Translations under genes and position numbers: made by a program
In this document: piece after piece, positions 1 through 8,249 of the stretch
Position numbering within the stretch: the stretch's first letter is position 1
Layout of the letters: the number at the start of each line of letters is the position of its first letter
The notes under the pieces: model-generated
What the model was told of the DNA's origin: nothing
Databases searched by the model: none
What the model saw: the letters and a program-made list of their open reading frames with translations, nothing else
Assembly: GCF_000613305.1 (NCBI RefSeq)
Contig: NZ_BAIO01000003.1
Location: 1 to 42,084 of the forward strand
Reading direction: 5' to 3'
Length of the DNA stretch: 42,084 nucleotides
From: Komagataeibacter kakiaceti JCM 25156
GTDB lineage: Bacteria; Pseudomonadota; Alphaproteobacteria; Acetobacterales; Acetobacteraceae

Positions 1-572
1 CCCAGCCCCGTGCGCAGCCCGGCCAGCAGGCCGGGGGCCGAACCGGGCACCACCACCGTCCGCATCCGCGCCCAGAACCCGCCATGACCGAAGGAGGCCG
101 CAACCTCATACAGTTCCGGGTCAATGGCGTGGACGGCCCCATAGGCCGCGTAGAAATTGATCCAGAAAACCGAAATGGCGATGACAAACGTGGCGCCCGC
201 CGTGTTCAGTCCGAACCACAGAATGGCGAAGGGCACCCACGCCAGCCCCGGAATGGGGCGCAACACCCGCACCACCCCGGAGAGCAGCGCATCAAGCACT
301 GGCATCGCCCCGCAGAGCAGCCCGATCACCGCACCCGTCACGGACCCGATCACCAGCCCGGTCATATAATGCGTCAGGCTGTCGCGGATGGCCTGGAGCC
401 ATGCCCCGTTACGCACCTCCCCCAGCCAGGCCGGTCCTAACGAAGAAGGCGCTGGCAACAGCCCGAACGGCACCCATCCCAGCCGGATCGCGGCTTCCCA
501 CCCCCCGAACAATACGATCAGGCCAATGGCCCCCAGCAGGGGGCGCAGCAGGATGGACCCCTTCAGGCTCAC
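1..572 (-). CDS. ABC transporter permease, SsuC/TauC/NrtB type (partial, 3' end beyond window)
   Basis: Inner-membrane permease of a nitrate/sulfonate/taurine-class importer. Read from a GTG at 572, the reverse strand stays open for 190 codons to the window edge. It gives a first hydrophobic segment (LLGAIGLIVLFGGW, about residues 9-22) and further membrane segments. Near residues 160-176 is the cytoplasmic EAA-type loop (YEVAASFGHGGFWARM), the site that docks on the ATPase in this family. The GTG start overlaps the stop of the upstream binding-protein gene by 4 bp (GTGA), so the two are translationally coupled. An ATPase gene would be expected beyond the left edge. The substrate cannot be read from the sequence; aliphatic sulfonates are a reasonable guess from the family. 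The start is inferred from the overlap. Confidence 0.85.
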   Translation of the reverse strand, partial: MSLKGSILLRPLLGAIGLIVLFGGWEAAIRLGWVPFGLLPAPSSLGPAWLGEVRNGAWLQAIRDSLTHYMTGLVIGSVTGAVIGLLCGAMPVLDALLSGVVRVLRPIPGLAWVPFAILWFGLNTAGATFVIAISVFWINFYAAYGAVHAIDPELYEVAASFGHGGFWARMRTVVVPGSAPGLLAGLRTGL

Positions 573-1612
573 TGCGGGATCTGCCGGTAACTATCCAGAT
601 CGAACAGGGACGAGACCGGCTCCGCCTTCTGCAGTACACCCATCTGCACCTGAAAATCCTGCAGCTGGCCCACGGCGGTCACAATGGCGGCGGGATCGGA
701 CACGTAACCCGATGCGGACGCCTTCAGCGCCTCGATAATGATTTCCCGTGGCAGCATACCCCCACCCAGCGCCTGCTGCACATAGGGTTCAACCTGCTCC
801 GGGTCGGTGGCCAGCAGATGCGTCGCCTTGACGAAGCTGGCTATGAACGGGCCTTTCCACGCCGCCCGGTCGGGCGCGTTTTCATTCACGATCGCCAGCA
901 CGGAACCCGGCTGGCCGGGCATCAGGTCATGACCGGTCGCCAGCACCCGCATGCCGGGAATCCGGTGGCGGATAATGGTCAGCGCCGGTTCACGCAGGAT
1001 CGCGCCATCCACCGCCCCGGCCAGAAACGCCTGCTGGGCCGCGTCAATATCAATACCGATGATGTTGGCCACCCGCGCCGGGTCGAGCCCGTTGCGGGCC
1101 TTCAGCCAGTAGCGCAACAGGGTATCGGGCACCGAACCCTGCGGCTGGGCGGCAATCTTGGGCATGCGGTCCGTCACGGAAGCAAAATCGGCAAAACGCT
1201 GGCGCAGGGCTTCGGGCGTCAGCGCCTTGGGCTCTTCAGGCAGCCCCGAAGCCAGCGCCCCACGCGACACGACCTCCAGTTCCTCGATCGCGGCGCTGGC
1301 CACGACCTTTACATCCACGCCGTGCGCCCGCGCCTGCAACAGCGGCAGCACCCCCGCCACGTACGCATCAATCTGGCCCGAAACCAGCGCCTGCACTGCC
1401 TGCGGCCCGGACTGGAAGCGGACCAGCTGCAGGTCGATGCCCGCATCATGCGCCCAGTTCTTGCCCTGCATGACAAAAAGCGGCGCCGAACCGATGACCG
1501 GGATGTAACCCACCCGCACCGTCGCCGCCTGCGCGCCGCCGACCAGTCCAATCATGGCCACAAGAGCATAAAAGCCCCGACGGAATGCACGCCTGAAATT
1601 CGATCCTGTCAT
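569..1612 (-). CDS. ABC transporter periplasmic substrate-binding protein, SsuA/NrtA/TauA-like
   Basis: 347-residue extracytoplasmic binding protein. It has a typical Sec signal peptide: basic residues to position 12, a hydrophobic core at 14-26, and an AQA cleavage site near residue 29. The mature protein opens with TVRVGYIPVIGSAPLFV, the first strand of the NMT1/THI5-like and SsuA-like fold, and QALVSGQIDAYVAGVLPLL is the usual ligand-pocket strand and helix. It delivers ligand to the permease encoded immediately downstream with a 4-bp overlap. The ATG at 1612 fits the signal peptide. The gene lies downstream of the rplQ terminator in the same direction, so it needs its own promoter in the AT-rich gap 1613-1733. 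Sulfonate, taurine, nitrate and thiamine-precursor binders share this fold, so the ligand is open. Confidence 0.85.
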   Translation of the reverse strand: MTGSNFRRAFRRGFYALVAMIGLVGGAQAATVRVGYIPVIGSAPLFVMQGKNWAHDAGIDLQLVRFQSGPQAVQALVSGQIDAYVAGVLPLLQARAHGVDVKVVASAAIEELEVVSRGALASGLPEEPKALTPEALRQRFADFASVTDRMPKIAAQPQGSVPDTLLRYWLKARNGLDPARVANIIGIDIDAAQQAFLAGAVDGAILREPALTIIRHRIPGMRVLATGHDLMPGQPGSVLAIVNENAPDRAAWKGPFIASFVKATHLLATDPEQVEPYVQQALGGGMLPREIIIEALKASASGYVSDPAAIVTAVGQLQDFQVQMGVLQKAEPVSSLFDLDSYRQIPQ

Positions 1613-1733
1613 GAATAAAGCCCTGTCGGAAATGCAGGGTACGCCCTGCGTGGTGATGCCCTTTTCTAAACATACACAATATGGATTGAATATCTATATA
1701 ACGATAGAAAAATGTTAGATTAAAAATGGGCAC
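1613..1733 (-). promoter_or_regulatory. AT-rich leader/promoter region of the ABC uptake operon
   Basis: The gap between the rplQ terminator and the binding-protein gene is far more AT-rich than its surroundings (about 1660-1730). It contains a small dyad, TATC-N8-GATA, at 1691-1706, a possible operator. A perfect 6-bp stem, GCAGGG/CCCTGC with a 4-nt loop, lies at 1634-1649 within the presumed 5' UTR. No unambiguous -35/-10 pair could be chosen. A promoter here is inferred from operon layout. Confidence 0.4.
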
Positions 1734-1760
1734 AAAAAAAACCCGGCCAAAGCCGGGCTT
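1734..1760 (-). terminator. Rho-independent terminator of the alpha operon (after rplQ)
   Basis: On the reverse strand AAG-CCCGGC-TTTG-GCCGGG is followed by eight T residues: a perfect 6-bp GC stem, a 4-nt loop and a U tract. It lies 22 bp past the rplQ stop and closes the ribosomal superoperon before the unrelated ABC transporter genes. Confidence 0.93.
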
Positions 1761-1781
1761 TTCAGGGAAAGACGAAGTCTC

Positions 1782-2207
1782 TCAGGCAGCCAGATCAGCT
1801 TCCTGCGCCGTTTCCGGGCGCGGGCCGCTATCCTGCCCCTTGGCCGAGACATCGCGATCCACCAGTTCGATCACGGCCATATCGGCCGCGTCACCATGGC
1901 GCATGCCGGCACGCAGCACGCGGGTGTAACCACCCGAGCGCGTCTTGTACCGGTCCGCCACCGTGGCGAACAGCTTGGACACGATCTTGTCGTCACGCAG
2001 CTGGGCGAAAGCCTGGCGGCGGGCATGCAGATCACCACGCTTGCCCAGCGTGATCAGCTTTTCCACAACCGGGCGCAGTTCCTTCGCCTTGGGCAGGGTG
2101 GTGGTGATCTGTTCGTGCTTGATCAGGGCGACAGCCATGTTGCGAAACATGGCCAGTCGATGGGACGAGGTAACGCCGAGCTTACGGCCGGCAACACCGT
2201 GACGCAT
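1782..2207 (-). CDS. rplQ: 50S ribosomal protein L17
   Basis: 141-residue L17, a large-subunit protein near the exit tunnel. It opens [17 protein letters not shown], the family signature, followed by [15 protein letters not shown] and the [18 protein letters not shown] helix. The conserved core ends near residue 115; the last ~25 residues ([19 protein letters not shown]) are a variable acidic tail seen in some alphaproteobacterial L17s. It is the last gene of the alpha operon, 32 bp after rpoA, and is followed directly by the intrinsic terminator. Confidence 0.97.
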   Translation of the reverse strand: MRHGVAGRKLGVTSSHRLAMFRNMAVALIKHEQITTTLPKAKELRPVVEKLITLGKRGDLHARRQAFAQLRDDKIVSKLFATVADRYKTRSGGYTRVLRAGMRHGDAADMAVIELVDRDVSAKGQDSGPRPETAQEADLAA

Positions 2208-2239
2208 GATGTAATTTCCTGTTTTTCCGGTTCAGAGGA

Positions 2240-3259
2240 TCAGAACGGCTCGTCGAGCCTCTTTGCCAGATCTTCGATATTTTCCGGCGGCCAGGCCGGG
2301 ACATTCATACCCAGTGAAAGCCCCATGGCGGTCAGGACTTCCTTGATCTCGTTCAGCGACTTGCGGCCGAAGTTCGGGGTGCGCAGCATCTCCTGCTCGG
2401 TCTTCTGAACCAGATCACCGATATAGACGATGTTGTCGTTCTTCAGGCAGTTCGCGCTACGGACCGACAGTTCAAGCTCATCGACCTTGCGCAGCAGGTT
2501 ACGGTTGAACGGCAGGTCATCCTGCGGCTCTTCCGTGCGGACCGTGCGCGGCTCGTCAAAGTTGATGAAGAGCTGAAGCTGATCCTGCAGGATACGCGCG
2601 GCAAGCGCCACGGCATCTTCAGGCGTCACGGCGCCGTTCGTCTCGACCGTCAGCAGCAGACGGTCATAATCCGTCACCTGCCCCACGCGGGTCTGCTCGA
2701 CCTTGTAGGACACGCGCCGCACGGGCGAATAGATGGCGTCCACCGGGATCAGGCCGATCGGCGCATCTTCCGGGCGGTTCGCCGCTGCCGGAACATAGCC
2801 CTTGCCCATGTTCACGGTGAATTCCATCCCGAACTTCACCCCTTCATCAAGGGTGCAGATCACCAAGTCGGGGTTCATGACCTCGATGTCATGGCCGGTC
2901 TGGATCTGGCCCGCACGCACTTCACCCGGCCCCGTGGCCGTCAGCACCATGCGCTTGGGCCCCTCGCCATGCATGCGCAGGGCAAGCTGCTTGATGTTCA
3001 GGACGATATCGGTCACGTCTTCACGAACACCCGCCACCGACGAGAATTCATGCAGCACGCCGTCAATCTGGATTGCCGTAACCGCAGCCCCCTGCAGGGA
3101 CGACAGCAGAACCCGACGGATCGCATTGCCCAGCGTCATGCCAAAACCGCGTTCCAGCGGCTCGGCCACGACGGTGGCAACACGTGAAGGTTCCGCCCCC
3201 GGTTCGACTTCCAGCTTTTCCGGCTTGATCAGGGATTGCCAGTTTTTCTGGAGGACCAA
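2240..3259 (-). CDS. rpoA: DNA-directed RNA polymerase subunit alpha
   Basis: 339-residue alpha subunit; its dimer nucleates assembly of core polymerase. The N-terminal domain (about 1-235) has [19 protein letters not shown], the beta-contacting helix, and [14 protein letters not shown]. After a linker, the C-terminal domain (about 255-325) has the helix-hairpin-helix elements [20 protein letters not shown] and [18 protein letters not shown], which contact UP-element DNA and activators. The family start MVLQKNWQ matches a TTG codon at 3259; no in-frame ATG lies just upstream, and AAAGG lies about 7 nt before it, so I take TTG as the start. It is preceded by a 120-bp gap with two strong hairpins. 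Confidence 0.97.
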   Translation of the reverse strand: MVLQKNWQSLIKPEKLEVEPGAEPSRVATVVAEPLERGFGMTLGNAIRRVLLSSLQGAAVTAIQIDGVLHEFSSVAGVREDVTDIVLNIKQLALRMHGEGPKRMVLTATGPGEVRAGQIQTGHDIEVMNPDLVICTLDEGVKFGMEFTVNMGKGYVPAAANRPEDAPIGLIPVDAIYSPVRRVSYKVEQTRVGQVTDYDRLLLTVETNGAVTPEDAVALAARILQDQLQLFINFDEPRTVRTEEPQDDLPFNRNLLRKVDELELSVRSANCLKNDNIVYIGDLVQKTEQEMLRTPNFGRKSLNEIKEVLTAMGLSLGMNVPAWPPENIEDLAKRLDEPF

Positions 3260-3281
3260 GGTAATGGCCTTTCAAGACTGA

Positions 3282-3359
3282 TCTGCCGCCCGCGGGGGCG
3301 ACAGATGGTACCCCACATGGAGATACCGGAATGACAATCTTCCCCCGCATGCGGGGGAA
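3282..3359 (-). promoter_or_regulatory. Two tandem hairpins in the rpsK-rpoA gap
   Basis: First, a perfect 20-bp palindrome at 3340-3359 (TTCCCCCGCATGCGGGGGAA). Second, a stem at 3282-3305 made of TCTG, one mismatch, CGCCC, a 4-nt loop, and the complementary GGGCG..CAGA. In transcript order the palindrome comes first and the second stem ends about 20 nt before the rpoA start. Neither is followed by a U tract, so they look like processing or translation-control structures rather than terminators. Function is inferred. Confidence 0.5.
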
Positions 3360-3379
3360 TACGACTTACAGATTGCGGA

Positions 3380-3772
3380 TCAGACGCAACGGCGCTTGCG
3401 CGGACGGCAGCCGTTGTGCGGGACTGGCGTCATGTCACGAATGGCCGTGATCGAAAAACCGACAGCCTGCAGGGCGCGCAGTGCGCTCTCACGCCCCGAA
3501 CCCGGACCGGAAACCTCGATTTCCAGCGTCTCCATGCCGTGCTCGCGCGCCTTGCGGCCCGCGTCTTCGGCGGCAACCTGCGCCGCGTACGGCGTGGACT
3601 TGCGCGAACCCTTGAAGCCCTGGGCACCAGCGGAGGACCAGGCAATCGCATTGCCCTGCGCATCCGAGATGGTGATCATGGTGTTGTTGAAGGTGGACAG
3701 CACATGCGCCACACCGGAAATGATGTTTTTCCGCTCTTTCTTGCGAATACGCGGAGCCGCAGCTTTCGCCAT
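3380..3772 (-). CDS. rpsK: 30S ribosomal protein S11
   Basis: 130-residue S11, a platform protein of the small subunit that faces the E site and the Shine-Dalgarno helix. Hallmarks are [25 protein letters not shown]-type [22 protein letters not shown] and the C-terminal [16 protein letters not shown]. Length and both ends match the family. ATG start at 3772. It follows rpsM by 74 bp in the alpha operon; rpsD, next in the gammaproteobacterial order, is absent, as usual for alphaproteobacteria. Confidence 0.98.
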   Translation of the reverse strand: MAKAAAPRIRKKERKNIISGVAHVLSTFNNTMITISDAQGNAIAWSSAGAQGFKGSRKSTPYAAQVAAEDAGRKAREHGMETLEIEVSGPGSGRESALRALQAVGFSITAIRDMTPVPHNGCRPRKRRCV

Positions 3773-3846
3773 AGTTTTCTCGATCCTGTCAGTTCAAACG
3801 GTGCATGGAGCGCATACCGCCCCACGCATACCGGGCAATCCGCTGA

Positions 3847-4224
3847 TTAGCGGGTAGCCTTCTTCTTGCCCGCAATAGCCACGGCCTTACCCTTGCGGGT
3901 ACGGGCGTTGGTATGTGTCCGCTGACCATGGACAGGCAGCCCACGCCGATGACGCAGACCACGATAGCAACCCAGGTCCATCAGACGCTTGATGTTCATC
4001 GCCACTTCACGGCGCAGATCACCTTCAACGCGATACTCGCTGTCGATGAGTTCACGGATCTTGCCGATCTCGTCATCCGACAGTTCGTTCACGCGGCGCT
4101 CGGCCGGGATCGCCAGCTGATCGCAGATCGCCTGGGCCTTGGTAGCCCCGATACCATAGATATAGCGCAGGCCAATTGTAACCCGCTTGTTGGTTGGGAT
4201 GTTCACGCCGGCAATACGCGCCAC
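3847..4224 (-). CDS. rpsM: 30S ribosomal protein S13
   Basis: 125-residue S13, head protein contacting P-site tRNA and the large subunit (bridge B1). The start is a GTG at 4224, giving the family N-terminus (M/V)[14 protein letters not shown], with GAGGAG 8 nt upstream. A longer reading from 4263 has no family support. Further marks are [13 protein letters not shown] [18 protein letters not shown] (helix-two-turn-helix), [16 protein letters not shown] and [10 protein letters not shown]. It is the first gene of the alpha operon, about 190 bp downstream of a good sigma70-type promoter. Confidence 0.97.
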   Translation of the reverse strand: MARIAGVNIPTNKRVTIGLRYIYGIGATKAQAICDQLAIPAERRVNELSDDEIGKIRELIDSEYRVEGDLRREVAMNIKRLMDLGCYRGLRHRRGLPVHGQRTHTNARTRKGKAVAIAGKKKATR

Positions 4225-4286
4225 GCCACTTACTCCTCGTCCGCCCTTTCGGGGCACTAACATTCAGGCAGGGCTGCGTCACACCA

Positions 4287-4345
4287 CCTGCCCTATCTGG
4301 CAGGAGCGCCGTGAACATACCGGCTTGAAACCGGCCAACCCCATC
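4287..4345 (-). promoter_or_regulatory. rpsM leader hairpins, including an element shared with the rpoB leader
   Basis: In the alpha-operon leader, 4316-4345 reads on the reverse strand as a GAT-GGGGTTGG lead-in, then CCGGTTTCAAGCCGG (4-bp stem, 7-nt loop), then TATG. Nearly the same ~30-bp block lies at 27310-27340 in the rpoB leader. Just downstream in the transcript, 4287-4304 forms a 6-bp CCTGCC/GGCAGG stem. The similarity to the rpoB leader is seen directly; a regulatory role is inferred. Confidence 0.5.
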
Positions 4346-4417
4346 ATCATTCATTCAGGCCGCACCTGCCGTGTCATCGTGACCGACTCATGCGACGCTC
4401 ATACCTTGAGGGCGCGC

Positions 4418-4445
4418 AATATACCGCCGCCCCCTTCCGAGTCAA
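4418..4445 (-). promoter_or_regulatory. Promoter of the alpha operon (rpsM-rpsK-rpoA-rplQ)
   Basis: Reverse strand: TTGACT (4440-4445), 16-nt spacer, TATATT (4418-4423). Both boxes are near-consensus for housekeeping sigma. It lies just after the adk stop and about 190 bp before rpsM, giving a long leader. Confidence 0.75.
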
Positions 4446-4455
4446 TTATTTTGCA

Positions 4456-5115
4456 TCACTTTTTAGTGATACGGTCGATAACACCAAAGACTTCCCGGGT
4501 TACCGTATCAATGTCCGCCATGCCGTCCACACGGTACAGACGCTTCTCCGCCTCATAATAAGGCAGGATCGGCGCGGTCTGTTCACGGTAGGCCCGCAGC
4601 CTCGCGGCCACGGTGTCGCGCCGGTCGTCGTCACGGCGGATGAAGTCGTGGCCCCCGCACACATCGCAGGTGCCAGCCACCTTCGGCCGCTTGAACAGGT
4701 CGTTATACCCGGCGCCACACTTCGCGCAGGTATAGCGGCCCGCGATACGGTCGGCGAGGGCGTTCTCATCCACGTCCAGCAGCAGCACGGCGTCGATATG
4801 CCGCCCGCTGCGCGCCAGCATGGTGTCCAGCGCCTCCGCCTGCGCCCGCGTGCGCGGGAAGCCGTCCAGAATGAACCCATGGGCACAGTCCGGCTGCTGG
4901 ATGCGGCTCTCGATCATCGTAATGATCAGGTCGTCGGGCACCAGCCCGCCTTCCGCCATGATGCTCTTGACCTTCTGCCCCAGCGGACTTCCCGCCGCGA
5001 CTTCGGCCCGAAGCATGTCGCCCGTGGAAATCTGGGCGATTCCATACCGTTCTTCCAGCCGCTTGGCCTGGGTGCCCTTTCCGGCGCCCGGCGGTCCGAG
5101 AAAAATAATATTCAA
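4456..5115 (-). CDS. adk: Adenylate kinase, zinc-lid long form
   Basis: 219-residue adenylate kinase; converts ATP + AMP to 2 ADP in the cytoplasm. P-loop GPPGAGKGT at 7-15, AMP-binding STGDMLRAEV at 30-39 and GFPRTRAQAEALD at 85-97. The LID domain holds C130-X2-C133 and C150-X2-C153, the four-cysteine structural zinc site seen in Gram-positive and some proteobacterial enzymes. The start is TTG at 5115, inside the secY stop (TTGA, 4-bp overlap); MNIIFLGPPGAGKGT matches the family start, so coupling to secY is likely. Its place between secY and rpsM is typical of alphaproteobacteria. Confidence 0.96.
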   Translation of the reverse strand: MNIIFLGPPGAGKGTQAKRLEERYGIAQISTGDMLRAEVAAGSPLGQKVKSIMAEGGLVPDDLIITMIESRIQQPDCAHGFILDGFPRTRAQAEALDTMLARSGRHIDAVLLLDVDENALADRIAGRYTCAKCGAGYNDLFKRPKVAGTCDVCGGHDFIRRDDDRRDTVAARLRAYREQTAPILPYYEAEKRLYRVDGMADIDTVTREVFGVIDRITKK

Positions 5116-6460
5116 CGCATTCTGCCCTTTCTGCCCCGTCCCCTGCGCATGAGTCCCTGATACTGGTGCGCGACGAGGTGAGACTGCACCTGTGTCACCG
5201 TATCGATCGTCACGGTCACGATAATGATCAGACTGGTGCCGCCAAAATAGAAAGGCACGTTGTAATGGCTGATCAGGATCTGGGGCAACAGGCAGACGGC
5301 AACAAGATACAGCGCGCCGATGGTCGTGATGCGCGTGAGGATCCTGTCAAAGAAGGTGGCCGTATTCGCACCCGGACGGATACCCGGCACAAATCCCCCC
5401 TGCTTGCGCAGGTTCTCCGCCGTTTCCTGCGGGTTGAAGGTCACCGCCGCGTAGAAATAGGAGAAGAAGACGATCATCCCCGCATAGAACAGCATGTAAA
5501 GCGGCTGTCCCTGCCCCAGTTCCTGCCCCAGGAAGGACAGCCATCCCGGCATCGAACTGTTGTTCACGAAGCCGGAAATCGTGACCGGAATCAGGAGAAC
5601 GGAAGATGCGAAGATCGGTGGAATCGAACCCGCCGTATTGACCTTCAGCGGCATATGGTCGAATCGCCACCGAACATGCGCTGGCCGACCTGCCGCTTGG
5701 GGTACTGGATGACCACACGCCGCTGCGCCAGTTCCATGAACACGATGAACGCAATGGTCACGGCGGCCAGCACCAGAAACACCATGACGAAAAATGGCGA
5801 AAGCGCCCCGGTATAGCCAAGCTGGAACAGGCTCGCCATCGCATTGGGCAGATTGGCCACGATACCGGCGAAGATGATCAGCGAAATGCCGTTCCCCACC
5901 CCCCGGGACGTAATCTGCTCGCCCAGCCACATCAGGAACATGGTCCCGCCCACAAGGGTCAGCACACACGAAACGATGAAGAACACCCCGGGCGACACGA
6001 CGGCCGACCCGGCCTCCGTATGCATGTTCTCAAGCCCGATCGCGATGCCGTAGGCCTGGAACAGCGCGATGATTACGGTCAGGTAGCGCGTATATTCATT
6101 CAGCTTGCGCCGCCCGCCCTCACCTTCCTTTTTCAGCGCCTCAAGCGACGGAATCGCCGCCGACATCAACTGCACGATGATCGAGGCGCTGATGTAGGGC
6201 ATGATATTCAACGCGAACACGGTCATGCGCCCCAGCGCACCACCCGTGAACATATCGAACATGCCAAGTATGCCGCCCTGGTGCCGGGCCAGAAGCTGCC
6301 CCATGACCGTCGCATCGACGCCAGGAACGGGAATATAGGTGCCGATCCGATACACGATCAGCGCACCCAGCGTGAACCAGATGCGCTTCTTCAGTTCCGT
6401 CGCATTGGCAAAGGAACTGAAATTCAGATTGGCAGCCAACTGTTCGGCCGCGGAGGCCAT
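5112..6460 (-). CDS. secY: Preprotein translocase subunit SecY (one frameshift in this sequence)
   Basis: Channel-forming subunit of the Sec translocon. The first reading frame runs from ATG 6460 (AAGGA upstream) through QRRVVIQYPKRQVGQRMFGGDST and then hits a stop. The next frame continues with HMPLKVNTAGSIPPIFASS, exactly the family's following segment. Restoring one G on the plus strand (C on the gene strand) at about 5657 joins them into 449 residues, normal for SecY with ten membrane segments. SecY is essential, so this is best read as a sequence error. It is the penultimate gene of the spc block, separated from rplO by an unusual 159-bp structured gap, and overlaps the adk start. Confidence 0.95.
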
Positions 6461-6480
6461 GCGCCCATCCTTTCACAAGA

Positions 6481-6584
6481 ACAGCGTCACCGCAGGAAAC
6501 GGGGACGCTGTCATGATAAAAAAAACCGCAAAAAGTAATAAAGCGATGCGCCCGCCAAGTGCAAGCAGCATCGCTTTTATCATG
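6481..6584 (-). promoter_or_regulatory. Terminator-like structure between rplO and secY (possible attenuator)
   Basis: On the reverse strand a 10-bp stem (AAAGCGATGC with GCATCGCTTT, arms 6568-6577 and 6540-6549) is followed by a U-rich run, TTTATTACTTTTTGCGG and then eight T. An outer inverted repeat CATGATAAAA (6512-6521) / TTTTATCATG (6575-6584) can enclose it. A second 8-bp stem ACAGCGTC/GACGCTGT lies at 6481-6511. The same stretch also contains TTGCAC-N17-TTATTA, so an internal promoter for secY-adk is an alternative reading. Confidence 0.6.
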
Positions 6585-6619
6585 CTTCAGGGACAGAACA
6601 TGTCTGTGCCCGGAAACGG

Positions 6620-7108
6620 TCATTCTGCGGCAGGAGCCTGCTGCTTCTGCGCCTTGACCTGCACCTTGCCGCCCGCTTTTTCAACGGCGGCGACGGCACC
6701 GGCCGAAGCTCCGGCCACTTCAATCGTGACGGCATGGTTCAGTTCACCATCCGCCAGAAGGCGGATACCGGCGAAACGACCGGAACCGACCAGACCAGCC
6801 TTCGCCAGCACTTCCTCGGTCACGGGAGCCTTGGCATCGACCTTGCCCGCGGCAATCGCCTTGTCCAGCGCGCCCAGATTCACGATGGCATATTCCTTGC
6901 GGAAAATGTTCTTGAATCCACGCTTGGGCAGACGGCGGTAGATCGGAAGCTGACCACCCTCGAAGCCGTTCAGCGACACACCGGAGCGCGCCTTCTGGCC
7001 CTTCACACCCTTGCCGGATGTCTTGCCCTTGCCGGAGCCGATACCACGACCAAGGCGCTTTTTGGTGTAGCGCGCGCCTTCGTTGTCACGGAGTTCGTTC
7101 AGGTTCAT
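6620..7108 (-). CDS. rplO: 50S ribosomal protein L15
   Basis: 162-residue L15, a late-assembling large-subunit protein. It opens [20 protein letters not shown] with the Gly/Lys-rich loop [20 protein letters not shown] that threads into 23S rRNA, followed by [18 protein letters not shown]. The C-terminal globular domain (about 70-150) ends in a Lys/Gln/Ala tail. ATG start at 7108, one base after the rpmD stop. Confidence 0.97.
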   Translation of the reverse strand: MNLNELRDNEGARYTKKRLGRGIGSGKGKTSGKGVKGQKARSGVSLNGFEGGQLPIYRRLPKRGFKNIFRKEYAIVNLGALDKAIAAGKVDAKAPVTEEVLAKAGLVGSGRFAGIRLLADGELNHAVTIEVAGASAGAVAAVEKAGGKVQVKAQKQQAPAAE

Positions 7109-7109
7109 C

Positions 7110-7298
7110 TCAATCCTCCACCTTGATCAGGTGGGACACCTTGCGGATCATGCCGCGAACCGAAGGCGTATCCTCCAGCTCACGGGTCCGACCGATCTTG
7201 TTCAGGCCGAGACCAACCAGCGTCGCCTGCTGGCCCGGCTTGCGCCCGTTCCCGGAATGCACCTGGGTGACGCGGACAGTCGCCTTGGTATCAGACAT
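7110..7298 (-). CDS. rpmD: 50S ribosomal protein L30
   Basis: 62-residue L30, the family's normal size. After a short N-terminal stretch it shows [20 protein letters not shown] and [21 protein letters not shown], the usual strand-helix pattern, ending [11 protein letters not shown]. Its start overlaps the rpsE stop by 8 bp, so it is probably translated by coupled ribosomes. Confidence 0.95.
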   Translation of the reverse strand: MSDTKATVRVTQVHSGNGRKPGQQATLVGLGLNKIGRTRELEDTPSVRGMIRKVSHLIKVED

Positions 7299-7869
7299 CA
7301 GCCGAAGCCTCCGTTGCTACCGCCGCCTCGCGACGCCCCAGAATGTCCGAAACCTTCTTGCCACGGCGGTTGGCGACCGAACGCGGGCTGGCGCAACGCT
7401 CCAGCGCGGCGAATGTCGCCTTGACCATGTTGTGCGGGTTCCGGGTTCCAAGGGACTTGGCCACCACATCGTTGATGCCCAGGCTCTCGAACACCGCGCG
7501 CATCGGACCACCGGCAATGATGCCCGTGCCCGCATCCGCGGAGCGCAGGACAACCTTGCCCGCCCCGAAGTGACCGGCCACATCGTGATGCAGCGTACGG
7601 CCTTCCTTCATCGGAACGCGGATCATCGCGCGCTTCGCACGGTCGGTTGCCTTGCGGATCGCTTCGGGAACCTCACGGGCCTTGCCCGCGCCAAACCCGA
7701 CGCGTCCCTTCTGGTCACCAACCACGACCAGTGCTGCGAATGCAAAGCGACGACCGCCCTTTACAACCTTCGCAACACGATTGATCGTGACCAGCTTGTC
7801 GACCAGATCATCGCCCTCGCGGTCGCGATCGCGACCACCCCGGCCGCCTTCTCTCGGTTCACGTGCCAT
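7291..7869 (-). CDS. rpsE: 30S ribosomal protein S5
   Basis: 192-residue S5, a small-subunit body protein important for decoding fidelity and helicase action at the mRNA entry. Its dsRNA-binding-like domain (about 25-90) has [20 protein letters not shown] and [20 protein letters not shown]; the C-terminal domain has [18 protein letters not shown] and [14 protein letters not shown] basic and Arg/Gly/Asp-rich N-terminus (about 1-20) and a ~15-residue C-terminal tail extend beyond the compact core, as in other alphaproteobacteria. Confidence 0.97.
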   Translation of the reverse strand: MAREPREGGRGGRDRDREGDDLVDKLVTINRVAKVVKGGRRFAFAALVVVGDQKGRVGFGAGKAREVPEAIRKATDRAKRAMIRVPMKEGRTLHHDVAGHFGAGKVVLRSADAGTGIIAGGPMRAVFESLGINDVVAKSLGTRNPHNMVKATFAALERCASPRSVANRRGKKVSDILGRREAAVATEASADV

Positions 7870-7886
7870 TATGCGTGACCCTTTCG

Positions 7887-8249
7887 TCAGAACGAGAGAC
7901 CGCCCTCACGGGCAGCCTCCGCCAGGGCCTTGATACGCCCATGATAGAGATAAGCGCCGCGGTCGAAAACGACCTTCGACACACCGGCAGCCACCGCGCG
8001 TTCCGCCAGAAGCTTGCCAACCGCACCCGCCGCCTTGACGTCCGTGCCACCCGACAGGATGGAACGCAGGTTCTTGTCCAGCGACGATGCCGCGGCCAGT
8101 GTACGGCCAGCAGCGTCGTCGATCACCTGGGCGTAGATGTTCTTGCCCGAACGGAACACCGACAGACGCGGACGGCCACCGCTCTTGCGGCGAAGCTGGA
8201 AACGGAGACGCTGACGCCGCCGTTCCCGCAGATCCTTCTGCGTGCTCAT
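7887..8249 (-). CDS. rplR: 50S ribosomal protein L18
   Basis: 120-residue L18, which binds 5S rRNA with L5 in the central protuberance. Seen: basic N-terminus with [20 protein letters not shown], then [25 protein letters not shown] and the C-terminal [24 protein letters not shown]. The start shares one base with the rplF stop (TAATG), implying coupled translation. Confidence 0.97.
   Translation of the reverse strand: MSTQKDLRERRRQRLRFQLRRKSGGRPRLSVFRSGKNIYAQVIDDAAGRTLAAASSLDKNLRSILSGGTDVKAAGAVGKLLAERAVAAGVSKVVFDRGAYLYHGRIKALAEAAREGGLSF

Noticed and set aside
4316..4345. The rpsM/rpoB leader hairpin as a tRNA T-arm or tRNA fragment
   Set aside because: The loop TTTCAAG or TTGCAAG does not match the TTCRANY pattern, and no acceptor, anticodon or D arm is present.
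5640..5680. Programmed frameshifting in secY and the other broken genes
   Set aside because: No slippery heptamer or downstream pseudoknot is shared, the sites differ in sequence, and all are repaired by adding bases in short runs. Sequence error explains all of them.
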